From: Nitrospirota bacterium
GTDB taxonomy: Bacteria; Nitrospirota; Nitrospiria; Nitrospirales; Nitrospiraceae
Reading direction: 5' to 3'
DNA: 64,000 bases
Assembly: GCA_040755395.1 (NCBI GenBank)
Contig: JBFMAX010000013.1
Location: 1-64,000 of the forward strand
The notes under the pieces were generated by a model that was given only the letters and a program-made list of their open reading frames with translations, was not told the origin of the DNA and made no database searches. Made by a program: the position numbers and the translations under genes. Shown piece after piece: positions 44,154-53,703 of the stretch; the stretch's first letter is position 1, and each line of letters opens with the position of its first letter.

Positions 44154-44500
44154 ACAACGAAGGCGAGGACTCATTGACCGCGAGATGAAGTCTTGACATT
44201 TACAATTTAACAATTGGATTAGCTCTTGCGTGCGCGGTCTGCGAGTACAACTGTCAATGCTCCTCCCGAGCTTGCTTTTCTCCGAGAGGTGGCGAGGTGG
44301 ATCTCTCACCGCGCGCCTCGATCGACTACAGCCTGATTCCCTGCTCTTCCCCCTCCGAGCTTGTGGCATTTGTTCATATATGGATGGCGGGTGGCGCTGA
44401 CCTGGGAGCCCAGCCGTTTGGAGCGGGGTCCCCACACCGGGCGGGGTGCGAAGCCGGCTGGGCTGGTCAGTGACAGGACCCGGCCCTCCACACTCTTCCT
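44154..44500. other. Gene-free stretch with repeat
   Basis: AT-rich at first, then a GC-rich palindrome (44407-44481). No gene supported. Confidence 0.5.
44407..44481. repeat. Inverted repeat related to the 24.2-kb palindrome
   Basis: Arms AGCCCAGCCG (44407-44416) and CGGCTGGGCT (44455-44464). GGTCAGTGACAGGACCC (44465-44481) matches 16 of 17 bases of the reverse complement of 24195-24211, and AGCGGGGTCCC is shared as well. Confidence 0.65.
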
Positions 44501-45136
44501 TCACTCGAACAAGCTTCTCAACGCCCGCTTGATCTGTTCCAATCCCTCGCGCAGGTCGCGTTCCAAAGCGTCGGCTTTGGCCTGCACCATCCGGCGCTTG
44601 GCCTTTAACTGGTCCTTGAAGGCTTGCAGCTTGGCGAGGATCTCCTGTTTTTTCTCCTCCAGCTTGGCCTGCTGCGTCGCTTTCTCGCTCTCAAACCGGC
44701 TTTTGAGCGCCTCAAACTCAGCCTCAAGAGTGCTGGCCAGACCCACGAGATCCTCCCACAGTTTGCCCGACTCGAACGCGGCCCCCTTCAATTTCTCGTC
44801 CGCGATGGATTCGAATTCGCTCAAGGCCTTGAGAATCTTGGTCCGCTGCTCCTCGAAGGCGTCGCGGGCTTCCGCCTTGCCGAGCGACAGTTGTACTTGG
44901 AGATGGTCGAGCTTGGCTTGGACCTCCCTCTTCACCTGCTCGGCGACCTCTTTCGATTTCTGGACTTCGGCCTGGACTTGCTTGAGCAGGTCCCGGAGCT
45001 GCTGCTTGCGCTGCTCCAGCCGCTCCAGCGCCTGCTCCTTTGTCTGCGTGAGCTGCGCCTCCAGCGCCAGCGCCTGATGTTCCAACGCGTCCAGCTTTTT
45101 ATCGATCGACGCTCTCAATTCCTTGATCCGCGACAT
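44501..45136 (-). CDS. Long coiled-coil protein (211 aa)
   Basis: Almost entirely coiled coil: heptads rich in Glu, Lys, Gln, Leu and Ala from MSRIKELRASIDKKLDALEH through ALERLEQRKQQLRDLLKQVQ to the C-terminal LREGLEQIKRALRSLFE. No signal peptide, cysteine or enzymatic motif. ATG 45136 has GAGGAGGG ahead. It resembles apolipoprotein- or LEA-like helical bundles but cannot be assigned. Probably cytoplasmic and oligomeric. Confidence 0.75.
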   Translation of the reverse strand: MSRIKELRASIDKKLDALEHQALALEAQLTQTKEQALERLEQRKQQLRDLLKQVQAEVQKSKEVAEQVKREVQAKLDHLQVQLSLGKAEARDAFEEQRTKILKALSEFESIADEKLKGAAFESGKLWEDLVGLASTLEAEFEALKSRFESEKATQQAKLEEKKQEILAKLQAFKDQLKAKRRMVQAKADALERDLREGLEQIKRALRSLFE

Positions 45137-45239
45137 GGGGCCCTCCTCTGTGTGCGTCAGGAAATGAAGACAGGCTACGTTCCGTGGGCAGTTGTGTCAA
45201 CGCACCGGAGGGTGACACGGGTCGCCCGGCGTCAGCCTC

Positions 45240-45599
45240 TCATGCCATCGGCGCTTCGATGGGAATGAGGCGCTTATGGAGAGGATCGACGCCGAGCCCA
45301 AGCGTTTCGAGCGTTGTGGCGCCGAGGAGGATGAGAGAATTCGGCTTTCCGCAGAGGACCAACGTCGCAGTCTCGACGCCGTTGATGGCGATGTCCGCCT
45401 TTGCGACAGGCACAATGTCTTTCGTCCCGTCCGCATAGCGCACGGCGCGCGTGCCGGCCGGCGCGATACCGATCGTTTGCGCAAGGTCCACCGGGACCTG
45501 TGTAAACAACGCACCGGTGTCGACCAGCCCCTCGAGCTCGAGCCGTTGCTCCGGTTGGACAGGGTTCTTCAGTACGAATTTGACCGTGAACGTTCCCAT
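45240..45599 (-). CDS. Retropepsin-like aspartic protease domain protein
   Basis: A 119-aa clan AA protein: LELEGLVDTGALFTQVP with the active-site DTG (D27), RYADGTKDIVPVAKADIAIN in the flap region, and a second-half LILLGATTLETLGLGVDP typical of these domains. Single-domain retropepsins act as dimers. Bacterial ones are mostly uncharacterised, and some are remnants fused to other proteins. ATG 45599 is preferred over the extended frame. Confidence 0.8.
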   Translation of the reverse strand: MGTFTVKFVLKNPVQPEQRLELEGLVDTGALFTQVPVDLAQTIGIAPAGTRAVRYADGTKDIVPVAKADIAINGVETATLVLCGKPNSLILLGATTLETLGLGVDPLHKRLIPIEAPMA

Positions 45600-45867
45600 A
45601 CGCAGCCTGATTGTAGTCCGCCCGCCACTCCCTGTCAAAACCGAGACCGCGCCCAATCCGAAAGTATGCCCGTTGAACACGCGCGACATCGCGCCCTGAA
45701 AACTTCCTTGGGTGCCCGTTGTTTTTTCACATTGGGTCCGAGCGTACTCGCTTTTCCCCTGAGGAGGCTTGGTAGGCCCCTCAGCGCGCGCATCGAACGA
45801 CCACCGCTTTATCGGTGGGTCTGAGGGCTAACGATGAATGCTCCTTCCAAGCTTGCCCGCTGCTCAC

Positions 45868-47331
45868 TCACCACCCTAACTGCCACCGATGCCCGTGCCG
45901 TTCGATCAGCTTGTCGGCTTCGCTGGGGCCCCACGTGCCGGCGGTGTAGAAATGGATGGTCTTCTCGCCTTGCAACAACGGGTCGTACAGGCGCCAGGCC
46001 GTTTCGGTGAAGTCCGCGCCGACGAACAGCGTCTGGTCGCCGATCATCACGTCGCGGAGCAGGGTTTCGTAGGCTTCCGGGAGCTGGCCGAAGGCTTTCT
46101 CATAGTCGAACTGCAGCGCATGATCGGTCAGGCGGAACGGCCGCCCCGGGCTTTTCACCGAGAAGCAGAGGGAGAATCCTTCGCTGGGTTGCAGGGTGAT
46201 GACCAGCTTGTTGGGGGCGATGCTGCCCGGTTCGAGCGACCTGAACACCTGCGCCGGCGCTTCCCGGAATGTCACCGCGATCTGGGTCAACTTGCGCGGC
46301 AGGCGCTTGCCGGTCCGCAGGTAGAAGGGCACGCCTTTCCATCGCCAGTTGTTGATATCGACTTTCAGCGCCACGTAGGTTTCGGTCAGCGAATCTCCCG
46401 GCACCTCGGCTTCTTCACGATAGCCTTTGATCGTCTGACCCGCGATTTCCCAGGCGGCGTATTGCCCGAAGACCACGTTCTCCGGAGCAATGGGGGATAC
46501 CGAATGGAGGACTTTCAGCCGCTCCGTCTGGATCGCGCCGGCGTCGAAGGAGACCGGGACCTCCATCGCGACGACCGTCATGAGTTGGGTCAGATGATTC
46601 TGGACCATGTCGCGGAGCGCGCCGGCCTGCTGGTAGTAGGCGCCGCGGTGTTCGACGCCGATATCTTCAGCCACCGTGATTTGCACGTTCTCCACCGTGT
46701 TGCGGTTCCAGAGCGATTCGAAGATCGGGTTGGCGAAACGGAACGCCAGGAGATTCTGCACCGTCTCTTTTCCCAGGTAATGATCGATCCGATAAATCTC
46801 GGGCTCTTCGAGGTACCGGTGCAGCAACGTATTCAAGGCGCGGGCGGAGTGGAAGTCATGCCCGAAGGGTTTTTCGACCACGACCCGAACCCAGCCGTGG
46901 CTCTTGAGGAGTCCGGCTTGGTCCAATCCTTCAACGGCGCCGGAGACGGCGGCCGGAGGCAACGCCAGGTAGAACACGCGGTTCTCGGGCATGTTGTGCG
47001 TCCGCTCCAGCCGTCGAATGTACACTGCCAACGCCTCATAATCCTCAGGCCTTCCTTGATGCAGCGTGTGATAGTAGAGGCACTCGTCGCACCACGAGCG
47101 CAGCTCTTTATCGCTTGGCCAGCCCGCTTTGCGCAGCCCTTCGTAGGCCCAGAGCCGGAACCCCTCTTCCCCGGTCTCGGGCAGCGCGGCCCCGACGATC
47201 AAGGTGTTGCGTTTCTCCAGGATTCCCTGGTTCCGCAGGTGGTACAGCGCGGGCAGGAGCTTGCGCCGCGTCAGATCGCCGGTCGCGCCCAAAATGATGA
47301 AGATATGGGGTTCAACGGGCTGGTCGAGCAT
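45868..47331 (-). CDS. zwf: Glucose-6-phosphate dehydrogenase
   Basis: A 487-aa enzyme oxidising glucose-6-phosphate to 6-phosphogluconolactone with NAD(P)+, the entry to the oxidative pentose phosphate pathway. The nucleotide motif is GATGDLTRR (15-23), EKPFGHD at 153-159, and the substrate-binding signature RIDHYLGKE at 181-189 with K188. Length is normal. It starts 19 bp after a hydroxyisobutyrate-dehydrogenase-like gene on the same strand. No pgl or gnd is adjacent. Confidence 0.95.
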   Translation of the reverse strand: MLDQPVEPHIFIILGATGDLTRRKLLPALYHLRNQGILEKRNTLIVGAALPETGEEGFRLWAYEGLRKAGWPSDKELRSWCDECLYYHTLHQGRPEDYEALAVYIRRLERTHNMPENRVFYLALPPAAVSGAVEGLDQAGLLKSHGWVRVVVEKPFGHDFHSARALNTLLHRYLEEPEIYRIDHYLGKETVQNLLAFRFANPIFESLWNRNTVENVQITVAEDIGVEHRGAYYQQAGALRDMVQNHLTQLMTVVAMEVPVSFDAGAIQTERLKVLHSVSPIAPENVVFGQYAAWEIAGQTIKGYREEAEVPGDSLTETYVALKVDINNWRWKGVPFYLRTGKRLPRKLTQIAVTFREAPAQVFRSLEPGSIAPNKLVITLQPSEGFSLCFSVKSPGRPFRLTDHALQFDYEKAFGQLPEAYETLLRDVMIGDQTLFVGADFTETAWRLYDPLLQGEKTIHFYTAGTWGPSEADKLIERHGHRWQLGW

Positions 47332-47349
47332 GCCGAATGGTCCTCGTGG

Positions 47350-48225
47350 TTACGCGCCATCCCCGCGCGCAGGGTTCACAGCCTCATACAGGGCGGAGTA
47401 GTCCACCTCGTCCAGACCCCGGCCGATCGTCTTCTCCAGCAGGCGGCGAATCCCGTCCAGGCCGCCCGTGTCGAGCTGGTGGCCCCTCGCCTCGGCCAGA
47501 AAGAGATCGACGTCCTTGAGGAGGTGACGGGTCGAGAAGTTCGGATCGGCGTAGTCACGACGGAGCAACCGGGGCAGTTTCTTGTCGTAGGCTGGCGCGT
47601 AAAGCGCGCTCTCGCGGAGAATGGCCATAAACGTCTCCACATCGATCCCGTGGCGTTGCACGAGCCCCAGACTCAAGGCGAAGGCTGCGATCTCGGCGGC
47701 GATCAACTGGTTCAGCGCCAGCTTAAGCGCCGCGGCCTTGCCGACCGAGCCGATCAGCCGGGGCCCGCGGCTCAGCGAGCGGAACAGAGCCGCCCACCGG
47801 GCGAACTGCTCCGGGCTGCCGCCGACCATGACGTGCAACGTCCCGGCCTTGGCTTCCGCGATGCTCCCCAAAACCGGCGCTTCGAAATAGTCGCCGCCGG
47901 CTGCGCTCACCTCTCGCTGCAACGCTTGACTCTCCGATGGGCCGATGGTGCCCATCTGGATGACGGTGCGGCCGGAGAGGTCCTTCCTTGTCGGGCCCGC
48001 AAGCAGGACGCTGCGGATCGCCGCCGCGTCGGCCAGCATCAGGACAATACACTCGGCGGATCGGATCGCCTCTTCCGGCTGCGAGTCGACCTGGATTCCC
48101 AACTCGCGCAACGGCTCGGCCTTGGTCCGGGTGCGGTTGTACACGATGACCTGATGGCCGGTCGCCTTCAGCCGCTCGGCGATCGGCCGCCCCAGAAGCC
48201 CTGTCCCCAACACCGCGACACGCAT
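47350..48225 (-). CDS. NAD(P)-dependent dehydrogenase, HIBADH/GLYR family
   Basis: A 291-aa beta-hydroxyacid dehydrogenase: Rossmann motif VAVLGTGLLGRPIAERL, NRTRTK for NADP preference, MGTIGPSESQALQREVSAAG, and the catalytic-lysine region GKAAALKLALNQLIAAE. Members reduce succinic semialdehyde, glyoxylate or tartronate semialdehyde, or oxidise 3-hydroxyisobutyrate. It lies 19 bp upstream of zwf and so is probably co-transcribed, perhaps as an aldehyde-detoxifying partner. ATG 48225 has GGGAGGTC ahead. Confidence 0.9.
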   Translation of the reverse strand: MRVAVLGTGLLGRPIAERLKATGHQVIVYNRTRTKAEPLRELGIQVDSQPEEAIRSAECIVLMLADAAAIRSVLLAGPTRKDLSGRTVIQMGTIGPSESQALQREVSAAGGDYFEAPVLGSIAEAKAGTLHVMVGGSPEQFARWAALFRSLSRGPRLIGSVGKAAALKLALNQLIAAEIAAFALSLGLVQRHGIDVETFMAILRESALYAPAYDKKLPRLLRRDYADPNFSTRHLLKDVDLFLAEARGHQLDTGGLDGIRRLLEKTIGRGLDEVDYSALYEAVNPARGDGA

Positions 48226-48316
48226 GGAGTGACCTCCCAATCAAAACGTGTCATGTGATAGTACCATAGGCAGGCTGATTTCCCGTGCCGGCTCAGCTAG
48301 ACTGACTCGGGCAGCG

Positions 48317-49210
48317 ATGAACATTTGGGACATCCCCACCGGAACCATTCTGAATCCCACCGGCGGCTATCTGGGTGAGGGCTTCACCCACACGATCAAC
48401 TTGTACCGCGGCTGCGCGCTCGGCAACTCGCTCTGCGGGCTCTATTGCTATGCTCAATGGAATCCGCATCATACGCAGGGCCGGGCGTGGGGGCGTTTCC
48501 TCGACGTGAAGACCGGATTCGTGGAGGCCTATCGGGTCCAGTACGATCGGTTGAAAGAGCCGGTTCGCGGACACCCCAAGCCCCTGCGGATCTTTCTCTC
48601 CAGCGTGACCGAGCCCTATCCTCCGCAGGAGCGTTTGGCGCGACGAATGCGCCGGCTGTTGGAGGAGATGCTTGCGCGGACGCCCGATGTGCTCGTGATC
48701 CAATCTCATACCCCGCTGGTCCTCGATGACCTCCCCCTCTTGCTCTCGCTGCACCGGCGTTGCCGGCTGCAGATCAATATCACGGTGGAGACGGACAAGG
48801 AGACTCTGCCGCCGCCGTTCCCTCGCCATGCCTACTCGCCCGCGGCGCGGATCGCAGCGCTTCGCGCGTTGCGGCGGGCCGGCTTATTCACCGTGGCCAC
48901 CGTGAGCCCGTTGCTCCCGCTGGACGATCCGTCGGCGTTCGCGCGACAACTCGAAGCGGCCTGCGACCGCGTGATCCTCGATCACTATCTTCTCGGCGAC
49001 GGCAGTCGCGAGGGGCACCGGACCAAGCAGACGAAGTTGCCGATGCTGTTGGACGCCAACGGGTGGGGCGCCTGGACTGGCTTGGCGCCGTTCGAAGACG
49101 TGGTCAAGACGTTCCGCCGGGTCTTCGGCGACGCCCGGGTCGGCATCAGCCGCGCGGGATTCAACGCCGTGCACGGCGGCGCGCAGGACATCGCTCCCGC
49201 GGCTGAATAA
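48317..49210 (+). CDS. Radical SAM protein (spore photoproduct lyase-like)
   Basis: A 297-aa radical SAM protein of the SPL/Rv2578c-like group. The N-terminal cluster region is LYRGCALGNSLCGLYCYA, with cysteines at the usual spacing plus an insertion. IFLSSVTEPYPPQE and a middle QINITVETDKE follow, then FTVATVSPLLPLDDP. The function of the group is unknown; a role in repair or modification is only suggested by similarity to spore photoproduct lyase. ATG 48317 chosen by homology. It is divergent from the dehydrogenase gene. Confidence 0.85.
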   Translation: MNIWDIPTGTILNPTGGYLGEGFTHTINLYRGCALGNSLCGLYCYAQWNPHHTQGRAWGRFLDVKTGFVEAYRVQYDRLKEPVRGHPKPLRIFLSSVTEPYPPQERLARRMRRLLEEMLARTPDVLVIQSHTPLVLDDLPLLLSLHRRCRLQINITVETDKETLPPPFPRHAYSPAARIAALRALRRAGLFTVATVSPLLPLDDPSAFARQLEAACDRVILDHYLLGDGSREGHRTKQTKLPMLLDANGWGAWTGLAPFEDVVKTFRRVFGDARVGISRAGFNAVHGGAQDIAPAAE

Positions 49211-49249
49211 GGGCCGGTTGTCGGAAGGGCTTGCGGAAGGGACGGTGTG

Positions 49250-49750
49250 ATGGAGTCGCGCGTCACGATCGTGCAATGGACAGAGGCAGAGCCGGGCATT
49301 CGTGCCATCCGGGAGGCGGTATTCATGCGCGAGCAGGGCGTGCCGGAGGAGTTGGAATGGGACGGCCTCGACCCGGCTTGTCTCCATGTCCTGGCCTGGA
49401 ACGAAGCCGGCGCCGCGGTCGCCACCGCGCGCCTGCAACCGGAGGGTAAGATCGGCCGCATGGCGGTGTTGAAGGAATGGCGGGGGCGCGGCCTGGGGCG
49501 GGCGATGCTGCGGACCTTGCTGCAGGCCGCGATCGAACGCGGCCTCACGGTGGTTGAATTGGCCGCGCAGACCCAGGCGATCGGCTTCTACGAGCGGGCG
49601 GGGTTTCGTGCGATTGGCGAGGTCTTCATGGATGCGGGTATTCCGCACCGGAAGATGGTGCTGGACCTCCGTTCGTATCGTATTGGTGAAACGGATCGTG
49701 GGATTAGGTCCGGGTCTGGCTGCGGCGATGAGCCATCAGCGTGCGGATGA
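49250..49750 (+). CDS. GNAT-family N-acetyltransferase
   Basis: About 166 aa (ATG 49250; a GTG at 49247 is adjacent). A standard GNAT core: EAVFMREQGVPEELEWDGLD, ATARLQPEGKIGRMAVL and the acetyl-CoA loop EWRGRGLGRAMLRTLL (Q/RxxGxG/A), then FYERAGFRAIGEVFMDAGIP. The last 20 or so residues are not conserved and overlap the convergent cysQ gene by 47 bp, an unusual antisense overlap. Substrate unknown. Confidence 0.88.
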   Translation: MESRVTIVQWTEAEPGIRAIREAVFMREQGVPEELEWDGLDPACLHVLAWNEAGAAVATARLQPEGKIGRMAVLKEWRGRGLGRAMLRTLLQAAIERGLTVVELAAQTQAIGFYERAGFRAIGEVFMDAGIPHRKMVLDLRSYRIGETDRGIRSGSGCGDEPSACG

Positions 49751-50501
49751 GGTCGTTCACCCGCCCGGCGGACCCAGGCGCCACGGCCACCGTGCCTTGC
49801 ATCGACGGCCGCGGTTGGTTGAAGCGGAACGGCTTGCCGGCTCCGTCCGTCACGGTTCCGCCAGCCTCTTGGATCAGAAGCACCCCGCCCGCCAGGTCCC
49901 ATTCGTGCTCGCGCTCGAACGTGATCGCCGCGTCGACCCGCCCCGCAGCCACCAGCGCCAGCGCATAGGCGATCGAGTGCATCGGGCGGCAGTCGGCGGT
50001 CTCCTCCGCGGCCGCGAACCGGCCGGCCGAGAGCTCCCAGGGATTGACCAGGATCGCCGGTTGCCCGGTTCTCCTTGCCGGGGCCAGCGGATTCCCGTTC
50101 AGCCGGAATCCTTGTCCGCGGGCGGCCGTGAAGAGTTCATCGGTGACGGGGTTCAAGACGGCGGCGACGACTGGCTGGTCGCCTTCCACGAGGGCGGCCG
50201 AGATGCAGAATTCCGGCAAGCCTCTGACAAAGGCTTTGGTGCCGTCGATCGGGTCGATGACCCATACCCGCTTTTTCTCCAGGCGGATCGGAGTGTCGGG
50301 CGACTCCTCGGAGAGCCAGCCGTCGTCCGGGAAGGTTCGCGTCAACGTTTCGTGCAACAGCCGATTGACCTCCAGGTCCGCCGAGGTGACAGGGGACCGG
50401 TCGGCCTTGATGTGCGTGTCGAAACCGTCGCGCGCCAGTTCGAGGGCTCGCGCCCCCGCCCGGCGGATCGCGTCTTGGAGCAGGTCAAATTCTCGTTGCA
50501 T
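49704..50501 (-). CDS. cysQ: 3'(2'),5'-bisphosphate nucleotidase / inositol monophosphatase
   Basis: A 265-aa FIG-superfamily phosphatase. Metal-binding motif WVIDPIDGTKAFVRG (D83, D86) and E65 in WLSEESPD, plus EWDLAGGVLLIQEAGG near the C-terminus. The KADRSPVTSADLEVN opening suits CysQ, which dephosphorylates PAP made in sulfate assimilation. Inositol monophosphatase activity is the alternative. Overlaps the GNAT gene at its 3' end. Confidence 0.9.
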   Translation of the reverse strand: MQREFDLLQDAIRRAGARALELARDGFDTHIKADRSPVTSADLEVNRLLHETLTRTFPDDGWLSEESPDTPIRLEKKRVWVIDPIDGTKAFVRGLPEFCISAALVEGDQPVVAAVLNPVTDELFTAARGQGFRLNGNPLAPARRTGQPAILVNPWELSAGRFAAAEETADCRPMHSIAYALALVAAGRVDAAITFEREHEWDLAGGVLLIQEAGGTVTDGAGKPFRFNQPRPSMQGTVAVAPGSAGRVNDLIRTLMAHRRSQTRT

Positions 50502-50716
50502 CCGGATAAGGCTCCCAGGTGAAGGATGTTCGCTTGCCCCTTGCCTGGGTTGCAGCGGCCGGTCTTAGCGTCTGTGGAAGAAGCATAGCAGGTTCGATGC
50601 GGGCGGCTGCAACGATCGGTGAGCGCAAGCAGGGTGGGACACCCTCCTACGCCGGTGCCGACTCGACGCGGGCCGCGGGATTGCTCATATTCCGGACGGC
50701 CGCTGGCGCGCTGAGG

Positions 50717-51334
50717 TTACTGGTCCATGAACAGCCAGGGGACCTCCGCCTTTCGTCGCTTCTCGTAGGCGGCGATGGCCGGCTCGTGCTGCAGGGTGAG
50801 ACCGATGGCGTCCAGTCCTCGGTAGAGGCAGTCTTTCCGGAAAGGATCCACGTCGAAATGGTAACGCACGCCTTCCGGCGTGGTCACCGTCTGGGCGGCG
50901 AGATCGACGGTCACCTGATAACCCGGTCGGGCCAAAACGGATTGGAACAGCGCCTGCACCTCGTCCGCCTTCAGCGCCACCGGCAGGATGCCGTTCTGAA
51001 AACAGTTGTTGTAGAAGATGTCCGCGAAACTGGGCGCGATGACGCAGCGGAAGCCCTGATCCAATAGCGCCCAGGGCGCATGTTCCCGCGAGGAGCCGCA
51101 GCCGAAATTGTCGCGCGTGAGCAGGATCGTCGCGCCCTGGTAGCGCGGCTGATTGAGGAAAAAGTCCGGGTCGGGCGTGCCGTCGCTCTTTCTCCGCCAG
51201 TCGTAAAACAGGCCTTCCCGCAGTCCCGTCCGCTTGATCGTCTTCAGGAACTGCTTCGGGATGATCTGATCGGTATCCACGTTGACCCGATCCAACGGGG
51301 CGACGAGGCCGGTATGTGTCGTAAAGGGCTGCAT
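50717..51334 (-). CDS. leuD: 3-isopropylmalate dehydratase small subunit
   Basis: A 205-aa LeuD, the swivelling small subunit of isopropylmalate isomerase in leucine synthesis. Family sequence: [39 protein letters not shown] and [20 protein letters not shown] 51334 is preferred to the upstream GTG (51340), with GGAG ahead. It is downstream of leuC but separated from it by about 300 bp carrying a MITE-like element. Confidence 0.95.
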   Translation of the reverse strand: MQPFTTHTGLVAPLDRVNVDTDQIIPKQFLKTIKRTGLREGLFYDWRRKSDGTPDPDFFLNQPRYQGATILLTRDNFGCGSSREHAPWALLDQGFRCVIAPSFADIFYNNCFQNGILPVALKADEVQALFQSVLARPGYQVTVDLAAQTVTTPEGVRYHFDVDPFRKDCLYRGLDAIGLTLQHEPAIAAYEKRRKAEVPWLFMDQ

Positions 51335-51363
51335 GTTCACTCCGTTTCAAGGCCAGTGGCGAG

Positions 51364-51487
51364 CAGGATGTTGAAAAAGTCCGCCAGCTTTGTTCTCGCA
51401 TCGCTCAGAGGCTCAACGTACGGCAAAGAGTACGCCTCGCCTCTTCGCTCGCTGCGGCCGCGCTGGACGGCCTTTTTGAACATCCTG
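51364..51487. mobile_element. MITE-like palindromic element between leuC and leuD
   Basis: Terminal inverted repeats CAGGATGTTGAAAAAGTCC (51364-51382) and GGCCTTTTTGAACATCCTG (51469-51487), 17 of 19 positions complementary, enclose a further inner palindrome around GTAC sites. A related end (GGTTTTTCAACAGCCTG, 51548-51564) lies farther on. No transposase is encoded. It interrupts the leuCD operon. Confidence 0.75.
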
Positions 51488-51564
51488 TGGACTGTTCTGA
51501 TGCCATCTGTGACCGCTGGCTGGAGCAGCGTTCCTGGATGCTCAAAAGGTTTTTCAACAGCCTG

Positions 51565-51637
51565 CGAGAGGCGAGAGGCAATGGGCACCTGCAAAGCTGT
51601 CCCCCTTGCCTCGGGCCTCTTGCCTCGCGCCGTGACA
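51565..51637. repeat. GCCTCGGGCC-type inverted repeat
   Basis: GAGAGGCGAGAGGCAATGGG pairs imperfectly with the later TTGCCTCGGGCCTCTTGCCTC just before the leuC stop. A related sequence lies near 63313-63392. Confidence 0.5.
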
Positions 51638-53041
51638 TCAGGACCACGTCCTGATGTCCACAAAGTGCCCTTCGATCGCGGCGGCCACGGCCATGGCCGG
51701 GGACACCAGATGAGTGCGGCCGCCCGCGCCCTGCCGGCCTTCGAAGTTCCGGTTGCTGGTGGAGGCGCAGCGCTCGCCCGGTTGCAGCACGTCGGCGTTC
51801 ATCGCCAGACACATGCTGCAGCCCGCCTCGCGCCATTCGAAGCCGGCTTCTTTGAAGATTTGGTCGAGCCCCTCCTGCTCGGCCTGCCGCTTCACAAGCC
51901 CGGACCCCGGGACCACCAGGGCGTGGACGCCTCTCGCCACCTTCTTGCCTTTGGCAAAGCCGGCCGCCAGCCGAAGGTCCTCGATACGGGAATTGGTGCA
52001 GGAGCCGATGAAGACTTTGTCGATTCGGATCTCGGTGATCGGAGTGCCGGGTTTGAGCGCCATATATTCCAACGCCCGCTCGGTCGCCTTGCGGGTTTTC
52101 TCGTCCGGCATTTCGCTCGGGTCCGGCACCCGGCCGTCCACGCCGACCACCATGCCGGGACTGGTCCCCCAGGTCACTTGCGGCGCGATGTCCTCGGCCC
52201 GCAAGACGACCGTCCGATCGTACACGGCGTCGGGGTCGGTCACGAGCCGGCGCCAAGCTTGAACCGCCTGCTCGAACATCCGGCCCTTCGGCGCCATCGG
52301 TCGCCCTTCGAGATAGGCGACGGTCTTGTCGTCCGGCGCGACCATGCCGGCGCGCGCTCCGCCTTCGATCGACATGTTGCAGAGCGTCATACGGCCTTCC
52401 ATGCTTAGATCGCGGATCGTCGAGCCCGTGTACTCCACCACGTAGCCGGTGCCGCCCGCCGTCCCGATCTTGCCGATGATCGCCAGGATCACATCTTTCG
52501 CCGAGCAACGCTCCGAGAGCCGTCCCTCCACGCGAATCTCCATCGTCTTGGGCCGTTTCTGGATCAGGCATTGGGTCGCCAGCACATGCTCCACCTCGCT
52601 GGTCCCGATCCCGAAGGCCAGCGCGCCGAACGCGCCGTGCGTCGAGGTGTGGGAGTCGCCGCAGACGATCGTCATGCCGGGCAGCGTGAAGCCCTGCTCG
52701 GGCCCGATCACGTGCACGATGCCCTGGCGCACGTCGTTCATGCCGAACAGCGTGATGCCGAACTCTTTACAATTGTCTTCCAGCGTTTGAATCTGTTTCG
52801 CGCTGACCGGGTCGGCGATCCCGAAACGGCGGTCGGTGGTCGGCACATTGTGATCGGGCACCGCCAGCGTCGCGCCGGGTCGCCGGGGACGGCGGCCCGC
52901 CAGTTTGAGGCCTTCAAACGCCTGCGGCGACGTGACCTCGTGAACCAGGTGCCGGTCGATATACAGCAAGGTCGTGCCGTCCGGCTCCTCCCGGACGACG
53001 TGCGCGTCCCAAATCTTTTCAAACAGGGTCTTTCCGGGCAT
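51638..53041 (-). CDS. leuC: 3-isopropylmalate dehydratase large subunit
   Basis: A 467-aa aconitase-family subunit with a 4Fe-4S cluster, converting 2- to 3-isopropylmalate. Cluster cysteines lie in [15 protein letters not shown] and in [10 protein letters not shown]. Also [19 protein letters not shown] and the N-terminal [14 protein letters not shown]. Starts at ATG with GAGG ahead. Its partner leuD follows after a MITE-like insertion. Confidence 0.95.
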   Translation of the reverse strand: MPGKTLFEKIWDAHVVREEPDGTTLLYIDRHLVHEVTSPQAFEGLKLAGRRPRRPGATLAVPDHNVPTTDRRFGIADPVSAKQIQTLEDNCKEFGITLFGMNDVRQGIVHVIGPEQGFTLPGMTIVCGDSHTSTHGAFGALAFGIGTSEVEHVLATQCLIQKRPKTMEIRVEGRLSERCSAKDVILAIIGKIGTAGGTGYVVEYTGSTIRDLSMEGRMTLCNMSIEGGARAGMVAPDDKTVAYLEGRPMAPKGRMFEQAVQAWRRLVTDPDAVYDRTVVLRAEDIAPQVTWGTSPGMVVGVDGRVPDPSEMPDEKTRKATERALEYMALKPGTPITEIRIDKVFIGSCTNSRIEDLRLAAGFAKGKKVARGVHALVVPGSGLVKRQAEQEGLDQIFKEAGFEWREAGCSMCLAMNADVLQPGERCASTSNRNFEGRQGAGGRTHLVSPAMAVAAAIEGHFVDIRTWS

Positions 53042-53130
53042 GTGGGAACCTCAAGACGCGGATCGATCAATAATGGGAAAGGCAGTATAACAGCTTTGCC
53101 TCGTGGTCTGGAAGCGGCCGGGCCGGGCTG

Positions 53131-53592
53131 CTACGAAGCTTGCGGGTACTTGGCGAAGCAGATCATGTCCATCCGGTTGTAATGGTTCGGCAGCAGCGTC
53201 TCGGGCCGGTACCCGAGATTCAAGAACAGATGCACGTTGCGCGAGGTACGGAGCATCGTGCAGACGTAGAGTTTGTGGGCGCCGGTCACCACTCGCTCGA
53301 TCTCTTGCATCAGCGCCTTGCCGATGCCGCGTCCCTGGTGGGAGGGTTTCACCGACAGGAGCCGGATCACGCAGACACCTCCGACCACCCAGAAGCGCAC
53401 CGAACCGACCACAACCCCGTCCCATTCCGCGGCGAGGATTGTCTTCTCCTGCGCATCCCGTTTTAAGTCGTCCATCGTCTCGGTCGTCCAGGCGCTCGTA
53501 GAATAGAGTCCGGCATACTCGCCGAAGGCTTCCCGCTGGATCTCCAAAATGGAGTCGAAATCCTGTTCGCAAGCCGGCCGAATGGTCAGCAT
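53131..53592 (-). CDS. GNAT-family N-acetyltransferase
   Basis: A 153-aa acetyltransferase: MLTIRPACEQDFDSILEIQR at the N-terminus, VVGSVRFWVVGGVCVIRLLSV, acetyl-CoA loop PSHQGRGIGKALMQEIER, and LYVCTMLRTSRNVHLFLNLGY. The start has GGAGAAGCG ahead. Lies just upstream of leuC on the same strand with 90 bp between stop and leuC start. Substrate unknown. Confidence 0.9.
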   Translation of the reverse strand: MLTIRPACEQDFDSILEIQREAFGEYAGLYSTSAWTTETMDDLKRDAQEKTILAAEWDGVVVGSVRFWVVGGVCVIRLLSVKPSHQGRGIGKALMQEIERVVTGAHKLYVCTMLRTSRNVHLFLNLGYRPETLLPNHYNRMDMICFAKYPQAS

Positions 53593-53610
53593 CGCTTCTC
53601 CTGCCTCCTA

Positions 53611-53640
53611 ACAACAGCGAGCAGCAAATAGCAAACAGCA
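53611..53640. repeat. Family C half-element
   Basis: AACAGCGAGCAGCAAATAGC followed by AAACAGCAG, related to the palindrome at 24084-24136. Confidence 0.6.
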
Positions 53641-53703
53641 GCCACCGGCGACGGGCTTTCATGGCTCAAGTTTTGCGGGCGCACGGTCGACGCAAGCACA
53701 TGT

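Noticed and set aside
45889-48258. 789-codon open frame on the plus strand
   Set aside because: Antisense to zwf and the dehydrogenase gene, both of which have intact catalytic motifs; no recognisable protein.
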